Assembly: GCA_963756495.1 (NCBI GenBank)
Contig: CAVWNS010000002.1
Span: 248,001 to 312,000, forward strand
DNA: 64,000 bases
Direction: 5' to 3'
Source of the DNA: DATFDN01 sp963756495
GTDB lineage: Bacteria > Pseudomonadota > Alphaproteobacteria > Acetobacterales > Acetobacteraceae
Shown here one piece after another: positions 16,817 through 26,274 of the stretch. How positions within the stretch are numbered: position 1 is the first letter of the stretch; every line of letters begins with the position of its first letter. Position numbers and translations under genes: made by a program. The notes under the pieces are model-generated. The model was not told where the DNA came from. It saw only the letters and a program-made list of their open reading frames with translations, and searched no databases.

Positions 16817-18148
16817 ATGAGCCAAACGTCGCTGCGCAACGCCGATATCGACGCCGCGCTGGCCGAGGCCAAGGAGGCGTACGTCGCGCGCAACCCGAAG
16901 AGCCTCGCGCGCCACGTCGAGGCCACCGCCGTCATGCCCGGCGGCAACACGCGCACCGTGCTGCACTATCACCCCTTCCCGATCGCCGTCGCGCACGCCG
17001 AGGGCTGCCGGCTGCGCGACATGGACGGCGCCGAATACGTGGACTTTCTGGGCGAGTATACGGCTGGCATCTACGGCCACTCGCATCCCGCGATCCGCGC
17101 CGCGGTCGCCCGCGCGATGGAGAGCGGGATCAACTACGGCGCCCATAACCTGATCGAGGCGCGCTTCGCCCGCGCCGTGTCCGAGCGGTTCGGTCTGGAA
17201 CGGCTGCGCTTCACCAACTCGGGCACCGAAGCCAACCTGATGGCGCTGTCCACCGCCTGCGCCTTCACCGGCCGCCGGCGCATCCTGGCCTTCTCGGGCG
17301 CCTATCACGGCGCCGTCTTCACCTTCGCCGGCGGCGGCAGCCCGATCAACGCGCCGTTCGACTTCGTGCTGGCCCCCTACAACGACGTGGCGGCGACACT
17401 GGCCCTGATCGAGCACCACGCCGACCAGCTCGCCGCGGTGATCCTGGAGCCGATGATGGGCAGCGGCGGCTGCATCCCGGCCGAGCCCGAGATGCTCGCC
17501 GCGCTGCGGGCGGCGGCCACACGCGTCGGCGCGCTGCTGATCCTCGACGAGGTGATGACCTCGCGCCTGCACCCCGGCGGGCTCGGCCGCGCGCGCGGCG
17601 TCACCCCCGATCTGATGACGCTCGGCAAATACGTCGGCGGCGGCATGTCCTTCGGCGCGTTCGGCGGACGGGCCGAGGTGATGGACCTGTTCGATCCGCG
17701 CCGCCCCGACGCGCTGCCGCACGCCGGTACCTTCAACAACAACGTGCTCACCATGTCGGCCGGGCTGGTTGGCATCACCGAGCTGTACACGCCGGCGGCA
17801 TGCCTCGCGCTCAACGCGCGCGGCGAGGCGCTGCGCGCGCGGCTGAACGCACTCTGCGCGGCGGCCGACGCGCCGATGCAATTCACCGGCATCGGCTCGA
17901 TGCTCGCCGTTCACGCGTTGCGCGGCCCCGTCCGCTCCCCGGCCGACGCGGCGCGCGGCGACGCCAAGCTGAAGGAGTTGTTCTTCTTCGACATGCTGGG
18001 GCAGGGCATCTGGCTTGCCCGTCGCGGCATGATGACGCTGAGCCTGCCGATCGGCGATGCCGAGTGCGACCGCCTGGCCGAGGCGGTGGAGGAGTTCCTG
18101 TTGGCGCGTCGCTCGCTGCTTCCCCAAAGCGGCGCGCCCGTGCCATAG
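16817..18148 (+). CDS. class III PLP-dependent aminotransferase (GSA-aminomutase-like)
   Basis: A 443-residue fold-type I PLP enzyme. RFTNSGTEANLMAL is the phosphate-binding segment, LLILDEVMTSRLHPGG holds the cofactor Asp, and TLGKYVGGGMSFGAFGG carries the Schiff-base Lys. It is of the glutamate-1-semialdehyde-aminomutase type but is unlikely to be HemL itself, because N-terminal substrate motifs differ and the context is a transporter. The RBS GGAGG sits six bases before the ATG. It is 55 bases upstream of ugpB and on the same strand, so it is probably in one transcription unit with the importer. The substrate is unknown. Confidence 0.85.
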   Translation: MSQTSLRNADIDAALAEAKEAYVARNPKSLARHVEATAVMPGGNTRTVLHYHPFPIAVAHAEGCRLRDMDGAEYVDFLGEYTAGIYGHSHPAIRAAVARAMESGINYGAHNLIEARFARAVSERFGLERLRFTNSGTEANLMALSTACAFTGRRRILAFSGAYHGAVFTFAGGGSPINAPFDFVLAPYNDVAATLALIEHHADQLAAVILEPMMGSGGCIPAEPEMLAALRAAATRVGALLILDEVMTSRLHPGGLGRARGVTPDLMTLGKYVGGGMSFGAFGGRAEVMDLFDPRRPDALPHAGTFNNNVLTMSAGLVGITELYTPAACLALNARGEALRARLNALCAAADAPMQFTGIGSMLAVHALRGPVRSPADAARGDAKLKELFFFDMLGQGIWLARRGMMTLSLPIGDAECDRLAEAVEEFLLARRSLLPQSGAPVP

Positions 18149-18203
18149 CGGCGCAACGAAGGGCCGCTATGGCCTCCGGATCACGAGGGAACGAGGACAG
18201 ACC

Positions 18204-19541
18204 ATGAAGCGCCGCACCCTGCTCGCCGGCACCGCCGCGCTCGCGGCCACGCCGCTGCTCCGTCCCGCCCGTGCCCAAGGGGCCAAGACGCGAATTGTCT
18301 TCTGGCACGCGATGACCGGCGCCTTGGGCGATCAGCTCGGCAAGCTCGCGGCGGCGTTCAATGCCGGACAGGATTCGGTGGCGCTGGAAGCCGTGTACAA
18401 GGGCGGTTACGCGGACGTGATGACCGCGACCATCGCCGCCTTTCGCGCCGGGCAGGCACCCAACCTGGTGCAGATCTTCGAGGTCGGCACCGAGACCATG
18501 ATCGCCGCTGGCAAGGCGGTGAGGCCGGTCGCCGAGCTGATCGCGCAAACCAAGGCGCCGATCGATCCCGCTGCGTTCATTCCCGCCGTTCGCGGTTACT
18601 ACGCACTGAGCAACGGCGGCATGGCATCGATGCCGTTCAATTCGTCCACCGCCGTCATGTGGATCAACCGCGACGCCTTCCGCAAGGCCGGGCTCGACCC
18701 CGACCACCCGCCGGCGACCTGGCCGGACCTGGTCAACGCCGCGCGTGTCCTCAAGCAGAAGCAGGCAGCCGAAATCCCGGTCACCACGTCCTGGTTTTCC
18801 TGGATACAGGTCGAGCAGTTCTGCGCCATCCACAATCTGCCTTTCGCCACCAAGGCGAACGGGTTCAACGGGCTGGATGCGATGCTGGAGATCAGCGCCA
18901 AGCCGGTCGTCGCGCACGTCCAGCGGCTTCTCGACATGAGTAAGGAGGGCACGTTCAAATACACTGGCCGCGACAACGCACCCGATCCGATCCTGGTCAG
19001 CGGCAAGGCGGCGATCGCGTTCAACTCGTCGGGCGAGCGCGGCGATCTGGTGAAGAACGCCAGGTTCGATTGGGCCGCCGCCTATCTTCCGTACGACCCG
19101 GCCATCACGGACAGCCCGATCAACTCCATCATCGGCGGCGCGAGCATCTGGGTGATGACCGCCCCCGCCCGCACGCCGGCCGAATACAACGCCGCCGCGC
19201 AGTTCCTGGCCTTCCTGCAAAAGCCCGAGAACGTCGCCACCTGGGCCGAGGCCACGGGCTACGTCCCGATAACGACCACCGGCCAAGCGGTCATGGACAA
19301 GGGTGGATTTTTCCAGAAGAACCCGGGCGCGGACCTGCCGATCAAGCAACTGGAGCGCGGACAGGTGACGGACAACTCCCGCGGCATCCGCCTCGGACGC
19401 CTGCCGGAGATCCGCAACATCATCTACGAGGAAGTCGAAAAGGCTTTCCAAGGCCAACAAGATGCGCAGTCGGCAATGGACGCGGCGGTGCAACGCGGCA
19501 ACGCGGTGCTGCGGCAGTTCCAGAAGTCCGTCCGGGCGTAA
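18204..19541 (+). CDS. ugpB: glycerol-3-phosphate ABC transporter substrate-binding protein UgpB
   Basis: A 445-residue periplasmic binding protein with a twin-arginine-like signal peptide, MKRRTLLAGTAALAATPLL, cleaved near ARA. It follows E. coli UgpB closely along the whole length: IVFWHAMTGALGDQLGKLA, YKGGYADVMTATIAAFRAG, MPFNSSTAVMWINRDAF, SPINSIIGGASIWVM and GYVPITTTGQAVM. It binds sn-glycerol-3-phosphate or its diesters for import. It is the first of four consecutive ugp genes, and an aminotransferase precedes it. No PHO box was recognisable upstream. Confidence 0.92.
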   Translation: MKRRTLLAGTAALAATPLLRPARAQGAKTRIVFWHAMTGALGDQLGKLAAAFNAGQDSVALEAVYKGGYADVMTATIAAFRAGQAPNLVQIFEVGTETMIAAGKAVRPVAELIAQTKAPIDPAAFIPAVRGYYALSNGGMASMPFNSSTAVMWINRDAFRKAGLDPDHPPATWPDLVNAARVLKQKQAAEIPVTTSWFSWIQVEQFCAIHNLPFATKANGFNGLDAMLEISAKPVVAHVQRLLDMSKEGTFKYTGRDNAPDPILVSGKAAIAFNSSGERGDLVKNARFDWAAAYLPYDPAITDSPINSIIGGASIWVMTAPARTPAEYNAAAQFLAFLQKPENVATWAEATGYVPITTTGQAVMDKGGFFQKNPGADLPIKQLERGQVTDNSRGIRLGRLPEIRNIIYEEVEKAFQGQQDAQSAMDAAVQRGNAVLRQFQKSVRA

Positions 19542-19553
19542 GCGCGGGCGTGC

Positions 19554-20435
19554 ATGGAACGCCGCACCCTCTTCGACGGACGCGCCCTGCCCGTCGCGCT
19601 GGTGCTGCCCCAGCTCCTTATCTCGTTCGTCTTCTTCTACTGGCCCGCGGGCGCGGCGATCTGGTCAAGCCTGACGACCGAGGATGCGTTCGGCCAGGGG
19701 TCGGTCTTCGTCGGGCTGGAGAACTTCGGCGATCTGCTCGCCGATCCGCGCTACGTCGCGACGGTGCTGCGGACAGTGCTGTTCTGCGCCGCGGTCGCCG
19801 GCATCTCGATTGCGGTGGCGCTGACGCTTGCGGTGTTCGCCGACCGGGAGATCAGGGGGCGGGCATTGTATCGCACACTGCTGATCTGGCCGTACGCCGT
19901 CGCCCCCGCGGTCTCCGCGCTGCTCTGGGTGTTCCTGCTCAACCCGCAGATCGGGCTGCTCGGGCGCTTCCTCGGCACGCACGGCATCGACTGGAACTAC
20001 GCGGTCAACGGCGGACAGGCGATGCTGCTGGTGATCCTGGCCAGCGCCTGGAAGCAGGTGAGCTATAACTTCATCTTCTTCCTCGCCGGGCTGCAATCGA
20101 TCCCGCGCGCGGTGATCGAGGCCGCGCGGATGGACGGCGCCCGGGGCTGGCGACGATTTCGCACTATTACCCTGCCGCTGCTGATGCCGACCATGGTCTT
20201 TCTGCTGGTGGTCAACCTGACCTACGCCGCCTTCGATACGTTCGGCACCATCTGGGCGATCACCCAGGGCGGGCCGGGGCAGGCCACGCAGACCCTGGTC
20301 GTGAAGGTCTATCGTGACGGCGTGGTCAATCTCGACCTCGGATCGTCGGCGGCGCAGTCGGTGCTGCTGATGGCCGGCGTGATCGTGCTGACGTCGGTGC
20401 AGTTCCGCTTCCTCGGCCGGCGCGGCACCGGATGA
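19554..20435 (+). CDS. ugpA: glycerol-3-phosphate ABC permease UgpA
   Basis: A 293-residue inner-membrane permease with six predicted transmembrane segments, starting LPVALVLPQLLISFVFFYWP. The cytoplasmic EAA loop that docks the ATPase reads EAARMDGARGWRRFRTITLP. It pairs with UgpE. It lies 12 bases after ugpB and overlaps ugpE by four bases (ATGA), so the two permeases are translationally coupled. Length and order match the E. coli ugp operon. Confidence 0.92.
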   Translation: MERRTLFDGRALPVALVLPQLLISFVFFYWPAGAAIWSSLTTEDAFGQGSVFVGLENFGDLLADPRYVATVLRTVLFCAAVAGISIAVALTLAVFADREIRGRALYRTLLIWPYAVAPAVSALLWVFLLNPQIGLLGRFLGTHGIDWNYAVNGGQAMLLVILASAWKQVSYNFIFFLAGLQSIPRAVIEAARMDGARGWRRFRTITLPLLMPTMVFLLVVNLTYAAFDTFGTIWAITQGGPGQATQTLVVKVYRDGVVNLDLGSSAAQSVLLMAGVIVLTSVQFRFLGRRGTG

Positions 20436-21277
20436 GACGCCGCGCGAGCGATGCGCGCCCGGACTGGCTCGCCCATCTCGTGCTCGGTCTTGGCGTGCTG
20501 CTGTTCGCCTTCCCGCTCTGGCTCGCCCTCGCCGGCTCGACCCAGGAGTCCGGAGCGATCCGGCGCGGCGACCTGTCGCTGCTGCCCGGCACCGCGGGTA
20601 TGAGCACCTATGCGCGCGTGCTGCTGCACGGCAGCATGGGTGCCGCGCCGGTCTGGCACATGCTGCTGATCTCGGCCGGCATGGCGCTGGCGATCGCGGC
20701 GGGCAAGATCGTCATCTCGCTGCTGTCGGCCTTCGCCGTCGTGTTCTTCCGCTTCCCGCTGCGCCGCGTGGCGTTCTGGGCGATCTTCGTCACGCTGATG
20801 CTGCCGGTGGAGGTGCGCATCATCCCGACCTACGCGGTGATGGCGCGGTTCGACCTGATCAACACCTTCACCGGCCTGACGCTGCCGCTGATCGCCTCGG
20901 CCACCGCGACCCTGCTGTTCCGCCAGGTATTCACCGCCATCCCCGACGAACTGGTGGAGGCCGCCCGCATGGACGGCGCGGGGCCGCTGCGCTTCCTGCG
21001 CGACATGCTGCTGCCGGTCTCGGCCGCCAACCTCGCCGCGCTGTTCGTCATCCTGTTCGTGTACGGCTGGAACCAGTATCTCTGGCCGCTGCTGGTGGCG
21101 ACCGACCCGAAGCTCGATCCCATCGTCATCGGCATCGTGCAGATGATCGGCGTCGAGGCGGACACGGACTGGGCCGGCGTGATGGCCGCGTCGGTCCTCG
21201 CGCTGCTGCCGCCGGTGCTGGTCGTGGTGCTGATGCAGCGCTGGTTCGTCGCCGGCCTGACCGAAGGCGAGAAATAG
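20432..21277 (+). CDS. ugpE: glycerol-3-phosphate ABC permease UgpE
   Basis: This 281-residue second permease has six transmembrane segments, the first being LVLGLGVLLFAFPLWLALAG. The EAA loop is EAARMDGAGPLRFLRDMLLP, and VYGWNQYLWPLLVATDPKLD is the strongly conserved UgpE region after it. The start overlaps the ugpA stop by four bases, and ugpC begins one base after its stop. Together they form a standard B-A-E-C transporter. Confidence 0.92.
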   Translation: MRRRASDARPDWLAHLVLGLGVLLFAFPLWLALAGSTQESGAIRRGDLSLLPGTAGMSTYARVLLHGSMGAAPVWHMLLISAGMALAIAAGKIVISLLSAFAVVFFRFPLRRVAFWAIFVTLMLPVEVRIIPTYAVMARFDLINTFTGLTLPLIASATATLLFRQVFTAIPDELVEAARMDGAGPLRFLRDMLLPVSAANLAALFVILFVYGWNQYLWPLLVATDPKLDPIVIGIVQMIGVEADTDWAGVMAASVLALLPPVLVVVLMQRWFVAGLTEGEK

Positions 21278-21278
21278 G

Positions 21279-22355
21279 ATGGCGACGCTGGCGTTGCAGG
21301 GCTTGCGCAAGAGCTTCGGCGAGACCCCGGTGCTGCACGGCGTCGATCTGTCGATGCCCGATGGCGAGATGCTGGTGATCGTCGGCGCCTCGGGCTGCGG
21401 CAAATCGACGCTGTTGCGTCTGGTCGCCGGGCTGGAGCGGCCGAGCGCCGGTCGGATCGTGCTCGACGGGCGCGACGTGACCGCGGTCGATCCCGCGCGG
21501 CGCGACATCGCGATGGTGTTCCAGAACTACGCGCTCTATCCGCACATGAGCGTGTTCGACAACATGGCCTATGGCCTGCGCATCCGCGGCCTGCCGCGCG
21601 CGGAGATCGGCCGGCGGGTTGATCAGGCGGCCGGGCTGCTGGGGCTGGAGACCCTGCTCGCGCGCAAGCCGCGCCAGTTGTCGGGCGGCCAGCGCCAGCG
21701 TGTCGCGATGGGAAGGGCGATCGTGCGCCATCCCGCGCTGTTCCTGTTCGATGAGCCGCTGTCGAACCTGGACGCCAAGCTGCGCGTGCAGATGCGCGCC
21801 GAGATCCGTCGCCTGCAACGCCGCCTGGGCGTGACCAGTCTGTACGTCACCCACGACCAGACCGAGGCGATGACGCTCGGCGACCGGTTGCTGGTGATGA
21901 ACCAGGGCCGGCCGGCGCAACTGGCGAGCCCGATGGAGGTGTTCGAGCGGCCGGCCGACCTGTTCGTGGCCGGCTTCATCGGCGCGCCGGCGATGAATAT
22001 GCTGCCCGCTCGCCTCGCGCGCGGCGGCAGCGCCGCCGAGACCGAGGCCGGTCTGCTCCTCGGCTTCGCCGATGGCCGCCGCCCCGGCGCGGACGGACGG
22101 ACGCTCATCCTCGGCGTTCGCCCCGAGCACCTGATCCCCGGCGCCGGCGGGTTCGATCTCGCGGTGGACCTGATCGAGCCGCTGGGGTCGGAAACCCTGG
22201 TCCATGGCCGGCCCGCGCGCGGGCGCGAGCCGGTGGTGGTCAAGCTGGCCGGTCCGCCGCCCTCCGCCGAGCGACTGTCCGTGCGCCCCGACCCGGCACA
22301 CCTGCACGTCTTCGACGCCGAAACCGGCGCCCGACTGCCTCCGCTCGCGGACTGA
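21279..22355 (+). CDS. ugpC: glycerol-3-phosphate ABC ATPase UgpC
   Basis: A 358-residue MalK-type ATPase. The Walker A is GASGCGKST (about residues 36-44), the Q-loop MVFQNYALYPHMSVFDNMAY, the signature QLSGGQRQRVAMGRAIV, the Walker B LFLFDEPLSNLDAKLR and the H-loop YVTHDQTEAMTL. The C-terminal third is the OB-fold regulatory domain (ILGVRPEHLIPG). It is the last gene of the ugp run; after it come about 100 bases without a clear terminator before the TPR-glycosyltransferase gene. Confidence 0.93.
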   Translation: MATLALQGLRKSFGETPVLHGVDLSMPDGEMLVIVGASGCGKSTLLRLVAGLERPSAGRIVLDGRDVTAVDPARRDIAMVFQNYALYPHMSVFDNMAYGLRIRGLPRAEIGRRVDQAAGLLGLETLLARKPRQLSGGQRQRVAMGRAIVRHPALFLFDEPLSNLDAKLRVQMRAEIRRLQRRLGVTSLYVTHDQTEAMTLGDRLLVMNQGRPAQLASPMEVFERPADLFVAGFIGAPAMNMLPARLARGGSAAETEAGLLLGFADGRRPGADGRTLILGVRPEHLIPGAGGFDLAVDLIEPLGSETLVHGRPARGREPVVVKLAGPPPSAERLSVRPDPAHLHVFDAETGARLPPLAD

Positions 22356-22459
22356 ACCGCCGCCCGGCGCACACGGTTCAATGGGCCAGCATCAATCTAG
22401 CATCAATTTCGGCCGCCACGTTTACCATCTGGTGATCCCGGTCCCGCCATGGTGCGCGC

Positions 22460-24028
22460 ATGCACGACATAGCAGGCGCGCTGCTGGATGCGATCCGGCA
22501 TCATCGGGCGGGGCGACAGGCGGAGGCCGCCGCGATCTGCCGATCCATACTGTCGGTCGCCCCGGAGCATCCGCGCGCGCTGTTCATCGCCGGCCTGGTG
22601 CGGCTCGACGACGGGCAGCCGGCCGAGGCGGCGGAGTACTTCACCCGCGCCGCCGAGCGCGACCCAACGAACCAGAGCGCGCGGGTGAACCTCGCGCGTG
22701 CCCTGCTCAGCGCCGGCCAGCCGGAGGCGGCGCTCGCCGCGGCGGAAGCCGGGCTCGTCCCGTTCCCGGATGCCGCCGAGCTGCATTTCGTGCGCGGCAC
22801 CGCGCTGAGCGCGGCGCGCCGGTCGACGGAGGCGGGGGCCGCGCTGGCGCGCGCCGTTGCGCTCGACCCGGGGCATGCGGCGGCGTGGCTCAACCTCGGC
22901 AATGCGTGCGCCGACCTCGACATGCTGGACGAGGCGGAACGTCACATGCGCGCCGCGCTGCGCATCGACCCCCACATGATCGAGGCGCATGCCAGCCTGG
23001 GCTTCGTGCTGACCTCGCTGGGCCGCCTGGAGGAGGCGCAGGCCGCCTGTGCCGCCGCCATCGCTCGCGCGCCCGACTTCGCCCAGGCGCACTGGAACCT
23101 CGCCACCGCTTGCTTGCTGGCCGGCGACTATGCAACCGGCTTTCGCGGGTACGAATGGCGCAAGCGCCATGACCGCTTCCGGCGCGACTTCATCGACCTG
23201 CCCGGCCGCGCCTGGGACGGCGAGGCGGTAGACGGATTGAACGTGCTGGTGCAGGCCGAGCAGGGCTTGGGCGACACCATCCAGCTCAGCCGGTACTTCC
23301 CGCTGATCGCGGCGCGCGGCGCGCGGGTGACGCTGGCCTGCGACCGCCGGCTGATCCCGCTACTGCGCCACGCTCCCGGACTGCACGCGGCGGTGGACAA
23401 GGCCGAGCGCCTGCCGGCGTACGACGTCTGGATCGACCAGATGAGCCTGCCGCGCGTGCTCGCCACCACGCCAGACACGATCCCCACGCCGTCCGGCTGG
23501 CTCGCCGCCGATCCGGGGTCGGTGGCGCATTTCGCCGCGATGCTGCCGCCGGGCCCGCGCATCGGCATCGTATGGGCGGGCAATCCCGGGCACTCCAACG
23601 ACCACCGGCGCTCGCTTCCCGCGTCGGCGGTTGCGCGGCTGGCCGCTGCCTGCGAGGCACCGCTGGTCAGCCTCCAGGTCGGACCGCACGCGCCCGACGC
23701 CACGCTGTTCGGCTTCCGCGACCTCGCGCCATGCCTGACCGACTACGCGGCGACGGCGGCGGCGATTGCCGCACTCGACCTGCTGGTGTGCGTCGATACC
23801 TCGGTCGCCCACGTGGCCGGCGCGCTCGGAAAGCCGGTGTGGGTCATGCTGCCCTATGCGCCCGACTGGCGCTGGATGCTGGGGCGCGACGACACGCCCT
23901 GGTACCGATCCATGCGCCTGTTCCGCCAGGACCGGCCGGGCGACTGGGGCCCGGTCATCGCGCGCGTAGCCGCCGGCCTGGCGGCGCGGACGAGCACCGC
24001 GTTCGCCGATCCGTCCGCCGTGCGTTGA
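22460..24028 (+). CDS. TPR-repeat glycosyltransferase family 9-like protein
   Basis: A 522-residue protein in two parts. Residues 1-230 are six or so TPR units, for example AYFT-type AAEYFTRAAERDPTNQSARV and AALARAVALDPGHAAAWLNL. Residues 240-500 resemble the GT9/heptosyltransferase fold: VQAEQGLGDTIQLSRYFPL, IGIVWAGNPGHSNDHRRSLP and the nucleotide-sugar region CVDTSVAHVAGALGKPVWVM. Such proteins occur in flagellin or surface-glycan modification. The acceptor is unknown and no flagellar genes are near. It may be expressed alone from the 104-base upstream gap. Confidence 0.8.
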   Translation: MHDIAGALLDAIRHHRAGRQAEAAAICRSILSVAPEHPRALFIAGLVRLDDGQPAEAAEYFTRAAERDPTNQSARVNLARALLSAGQPEAALAAAEAGLVPFPDAAELHFVRGTALSAARRSTEAGAALARAVALDPGHAAAWLNLGNACADLDMLDEAERHMRAALRIDPHMIEAHASLGFVLTSLGRLEEAQAACAAAIARAPDFAQAHWNLATACLLAGDYATGFRGYEWRKRHDRFRRDFIDLPGRAWDGEAVDGLNVLVQAEQGLGDTIQLSRYFPLIAARGARVTLACDRRLIPLLRHAPGLHAAVDKAERLPAYDVWIDQMSLPRVLATTPDTIPTPSGWLAADPGSVAHFAAMLPPGPRIGIVWAGNPGHSNDHRRSLPASAVARLAAACEAPLVSLQVGPHAPDATLFGFRDLAPCLTDYAATAAAIAALDLLVCVDTSVAHVAGALGKPVWVMLPYAPDWRWMLGRDDTPWYRSMRLFRQDRPGDWGPVIARVAAGLAARTSTAFADPSAVR

Positions 24029-24083
24029 CACAGACCCGCGGCGAGGCCGGTAATACCGGCCGAGCCATCACGACGGGTGCTCC

Positions 24084-25256
24084 ATGGACCAGCTTGTTCG
24101 CCCGAACCCTCTGGCCCGCGCGCGTGACCTCGGCCCGCTCGTGGCGGAGGCGGGCGATGCGATCGAGCGCGACCAGCGCTTCCCCGCGCCGCTCCTGGAC
24201 GCGCTGCACGACGCGCGACTGTTCCGTCTGCTGCTGCCGCGCTCGGCCGGCGGCGAGGAGGTGGAGCCGGGCGCGTATTTCCGCGCGGTGGAGGAGATCG
24301 GACGCCACGACGGCTCGGTCGCGTGGTGCATGTTCGTGGCCAACAGCTCGGCCCTGCTGGCCGCGTACATGGAGCCCGCGACCGCGCGGGCCATCTACGC
24401 CGACCCGCACGCCACCATCGCCTGGGGACCACCGGGCGCCGATCGCGCATTGGCGGTGCCGGGCGGCTATCGGGTGAGCGGGCGCTGGCGCTTCGCCAGC
24501 GGCTGCCGGCACGCGACCTGGATGGGCGCGCACTGCCAGGTGCAGGAGCCGGACGGCTCGCTGCGGCTCAACGCGGCCGGCCGGCCGACCATCCGCTCCC
24601 TGCTATTCCCCGCCGACCGCGCCACGCTGATCGACGATTGGAACGTGATCGGGCTGCGCGGCACGTCGAGCATCTCCTACACCGTCGAGGACCTCTTCGT
24701 GGCGGAGGCATACAGCTCGACGCGCGAGGACCCGACGCTCGCGCGCGAGCGCGGGCGGCTGTTCGCCTTTCCGCAGCAGACCCTGTACACGGTGGGCGCG
24801 GCAGCCACGGCGCTGGGTCTCGCGCGCGGGATGCTGGACGCCTTTCTCGCACTCGCCACCCACAAGACGCCGCGCGCCCTGGCCGGCCCGCTGGCGCGCA
24901 ATGCTGTCGTGCAGAGCGAGATGGCGCAGACGGAGGCACGGGTCGGGGCGGCGCGCGCATACGTGCTGGCGACCCTCGACGACATCTGGTCGGCACCCGA
25001 CCAGCGCGCGCCGATCGACGTGCCGGCGCGCGCGCGGCTGCGGCTCGCGGCGACGCACGCCATCCAGTGCGCGATCGAGGCCGCCGACTGGACCTATCGC
25101 GCCGCCGGCACCGACGCGATCTTCGCCGGCAGCGCCTTCGAGCGGCGGTTCCGCGACATCCACACCGTCTCCCAGCAGATCCAGGCGCGCATGGCCAATT
25201 TCGAGGCGGTGGGCCGCATCATGATGGGCATCGAGCCGGAGACGCCATTCCTGTGA
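24084..25256 (+). CDS. acyl-CoA dehydrogenase-fold flavin enzyme (HsaA/DszC-like)
   Basis: A 390-residue acyl-CoA-dehydrogenase-fold protein. The order is N-terminal helical domain (LDALHDARLFRLLLPRSAGG), middle beta-domain (VSGRWRFASGCRHATWMGA) and C-terminal helical bundle (IEAADWTYRAAGTDAIFAG). The SGxxxFASGC region and the C-terminal FERRFRDIHTVSQQIQARMA are typical of the two-component flavin monooxygenase branch (HsaA, DszC) and of related dehydrogenases, not of classical fatty acyl-CoA dehydrogenases. No flavin reductase gene is adjacent. The substrate cannot be told. Confidence 0.72.
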   Translation: MDQLVRPNPLARARDLGPLVAEAGDAIERDQRFPAPLLDALHDARLFRLLLPRSAGGEEVEPGAYFRAVEEIGRHDGSVAWCMFVANSSALLAAYMEPATARAIYADPHATIAWGPPGADRALAVPGGYRVSGRWRFASGCRHATWMGAHCQVQEPDGSLRLNAAGRPTIRSLLFPADRATLIDDWNVIGLRGTSSISYTVEDLFVAEAYSSTREDPTLARERGRLFAFPQQTLYTVGAAATALGLARGMLDAFLALATHKTPRALAGPLARNAVVQSEMAQTEARVGAARAYVLATLDDIWSAPDQRAPIDVPARARLRLAATHAIQCAIEAADWTYRAAGTDAIFAGSAFERRFRDIHTVSQQIQARMANFEAVGRIMMGIEPETPFL

Positions 25257-25298
25257 CGGCGGTCAGCAGGCGGCGACAAGCCCGTTGGGAAATCGGGC

Positions 25299-26118
25299 TC
25301 AGCGGCCCCTGAACTTCGGTGCCCGCTTCTCGCGGAAGGCCCGCTGCGCCTCTTGAGCATCTTCCGTGGGGTTGGTGACCATCACAGCCCATTGCGCATC
25401 GCCGAGCGACGAATGGAAGGTCGAACTCCATGGCGCGTGAAACCATCATCTTGGTCATGCGAACCGCCAGCGGCGCCTTGGCAGCGAGCGTGTCGCAAAA
25501 GTCCAGGGTTCGCTCTTCGAGATTCTGGGGAACGACTTCGGTGAGCAGGCCGAGACGGTGGGCCGTCTCCGCATCATAGATCTCGTGCAAGAGAATCATC
25601 TTCAACGCGCGGTCGTAACCCATGAAATGCGGAAACAGCCAAGCCCCGCCTTCGTCAGGGAGTAGGCCAAAGCGGTTGCTGGTGTCGCCGAGCTTGGCGC
25701 CCGGACCGCCCAGACGGAAATCACAGGCCAGGGCCAGCGCAAGTCCGCCGGCAACAGCATAGCCCTGGATCATGGCAACAGTAGGCTTGTCCATGTTCCG
25801 CAGGGAGAACAACACCTGCTGCATACCATCGCGCATCTCCCTGCCAGAGCCCATGGGTGACGCCCGGACGTGCGCGCGATGCTCCGGTTCGTGCCCGCCG
25901 ATGTCGCCGCCGGCGCAAAACGCCCTCTCTCCCTCACCGCGGATCATGAGCACCAGAAGGTGGTCGTCGTCGCGGAACGCGGTGACCGCCTTCTGCAGCT
26001 CCTGGGTCATATCCCACGTATAGGCGTTCATCTGGTTCGGCCGCGACAGTGTAATTCGCGCGATGCCAGTGCGCGGGACGTCACAACCGAGCGTGTTGAA
26101 ACTTTCCGTGGCGAACAT
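25299..26118 (-). CDS. enoyl-CoA hydratase/isomerase, one frameshift near the C-terminus
   Basis: A crotonase-fold protein of about 272 residues. It shows ITLSRPNQMNAYTWDM, the oxyanion-hole segment GERAFCAGGDIGG, MIQGYAVAGGLALALACDF and a Glu-containing LPDEGGAWLFPHFMGYDRAL. After MEFDLP the frame loses sense; dropping one base near 25412 continues SSLGDAQWAVMVTNPTEDAQ to a proper C-terminus ending KFRGR. The total length is 3n+1. Its codons are visibly less GC-rich than those of its neighbours, which hints at acquisition from elsewhere. It lies 156 bases beyond the SDR gene on the same strand. Confidence 0.83.
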
Positions 26119-26274
26119 GATGCCTACTACTCCACGGCGCTTGGGGCGGTCACTCGCCTCTCACTGGCGGAATGGTCGTCCGGCTTGCGGGAATCCTCGT
26201 GTTCCTCGTCTCCAGATCGTTCACCTGCGCTCTGCGCCGACCGCCCGAAGTGGCGGCCGGCACGTCGTTCGCCC

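Noticed and set aside
16817..18148. HemL for tetrapyrrole synthesis
   Set aside because: Alphaproteobacteria normally make 5-aminolevulinate by the Shemin route, and the gene is linked to a transporter.
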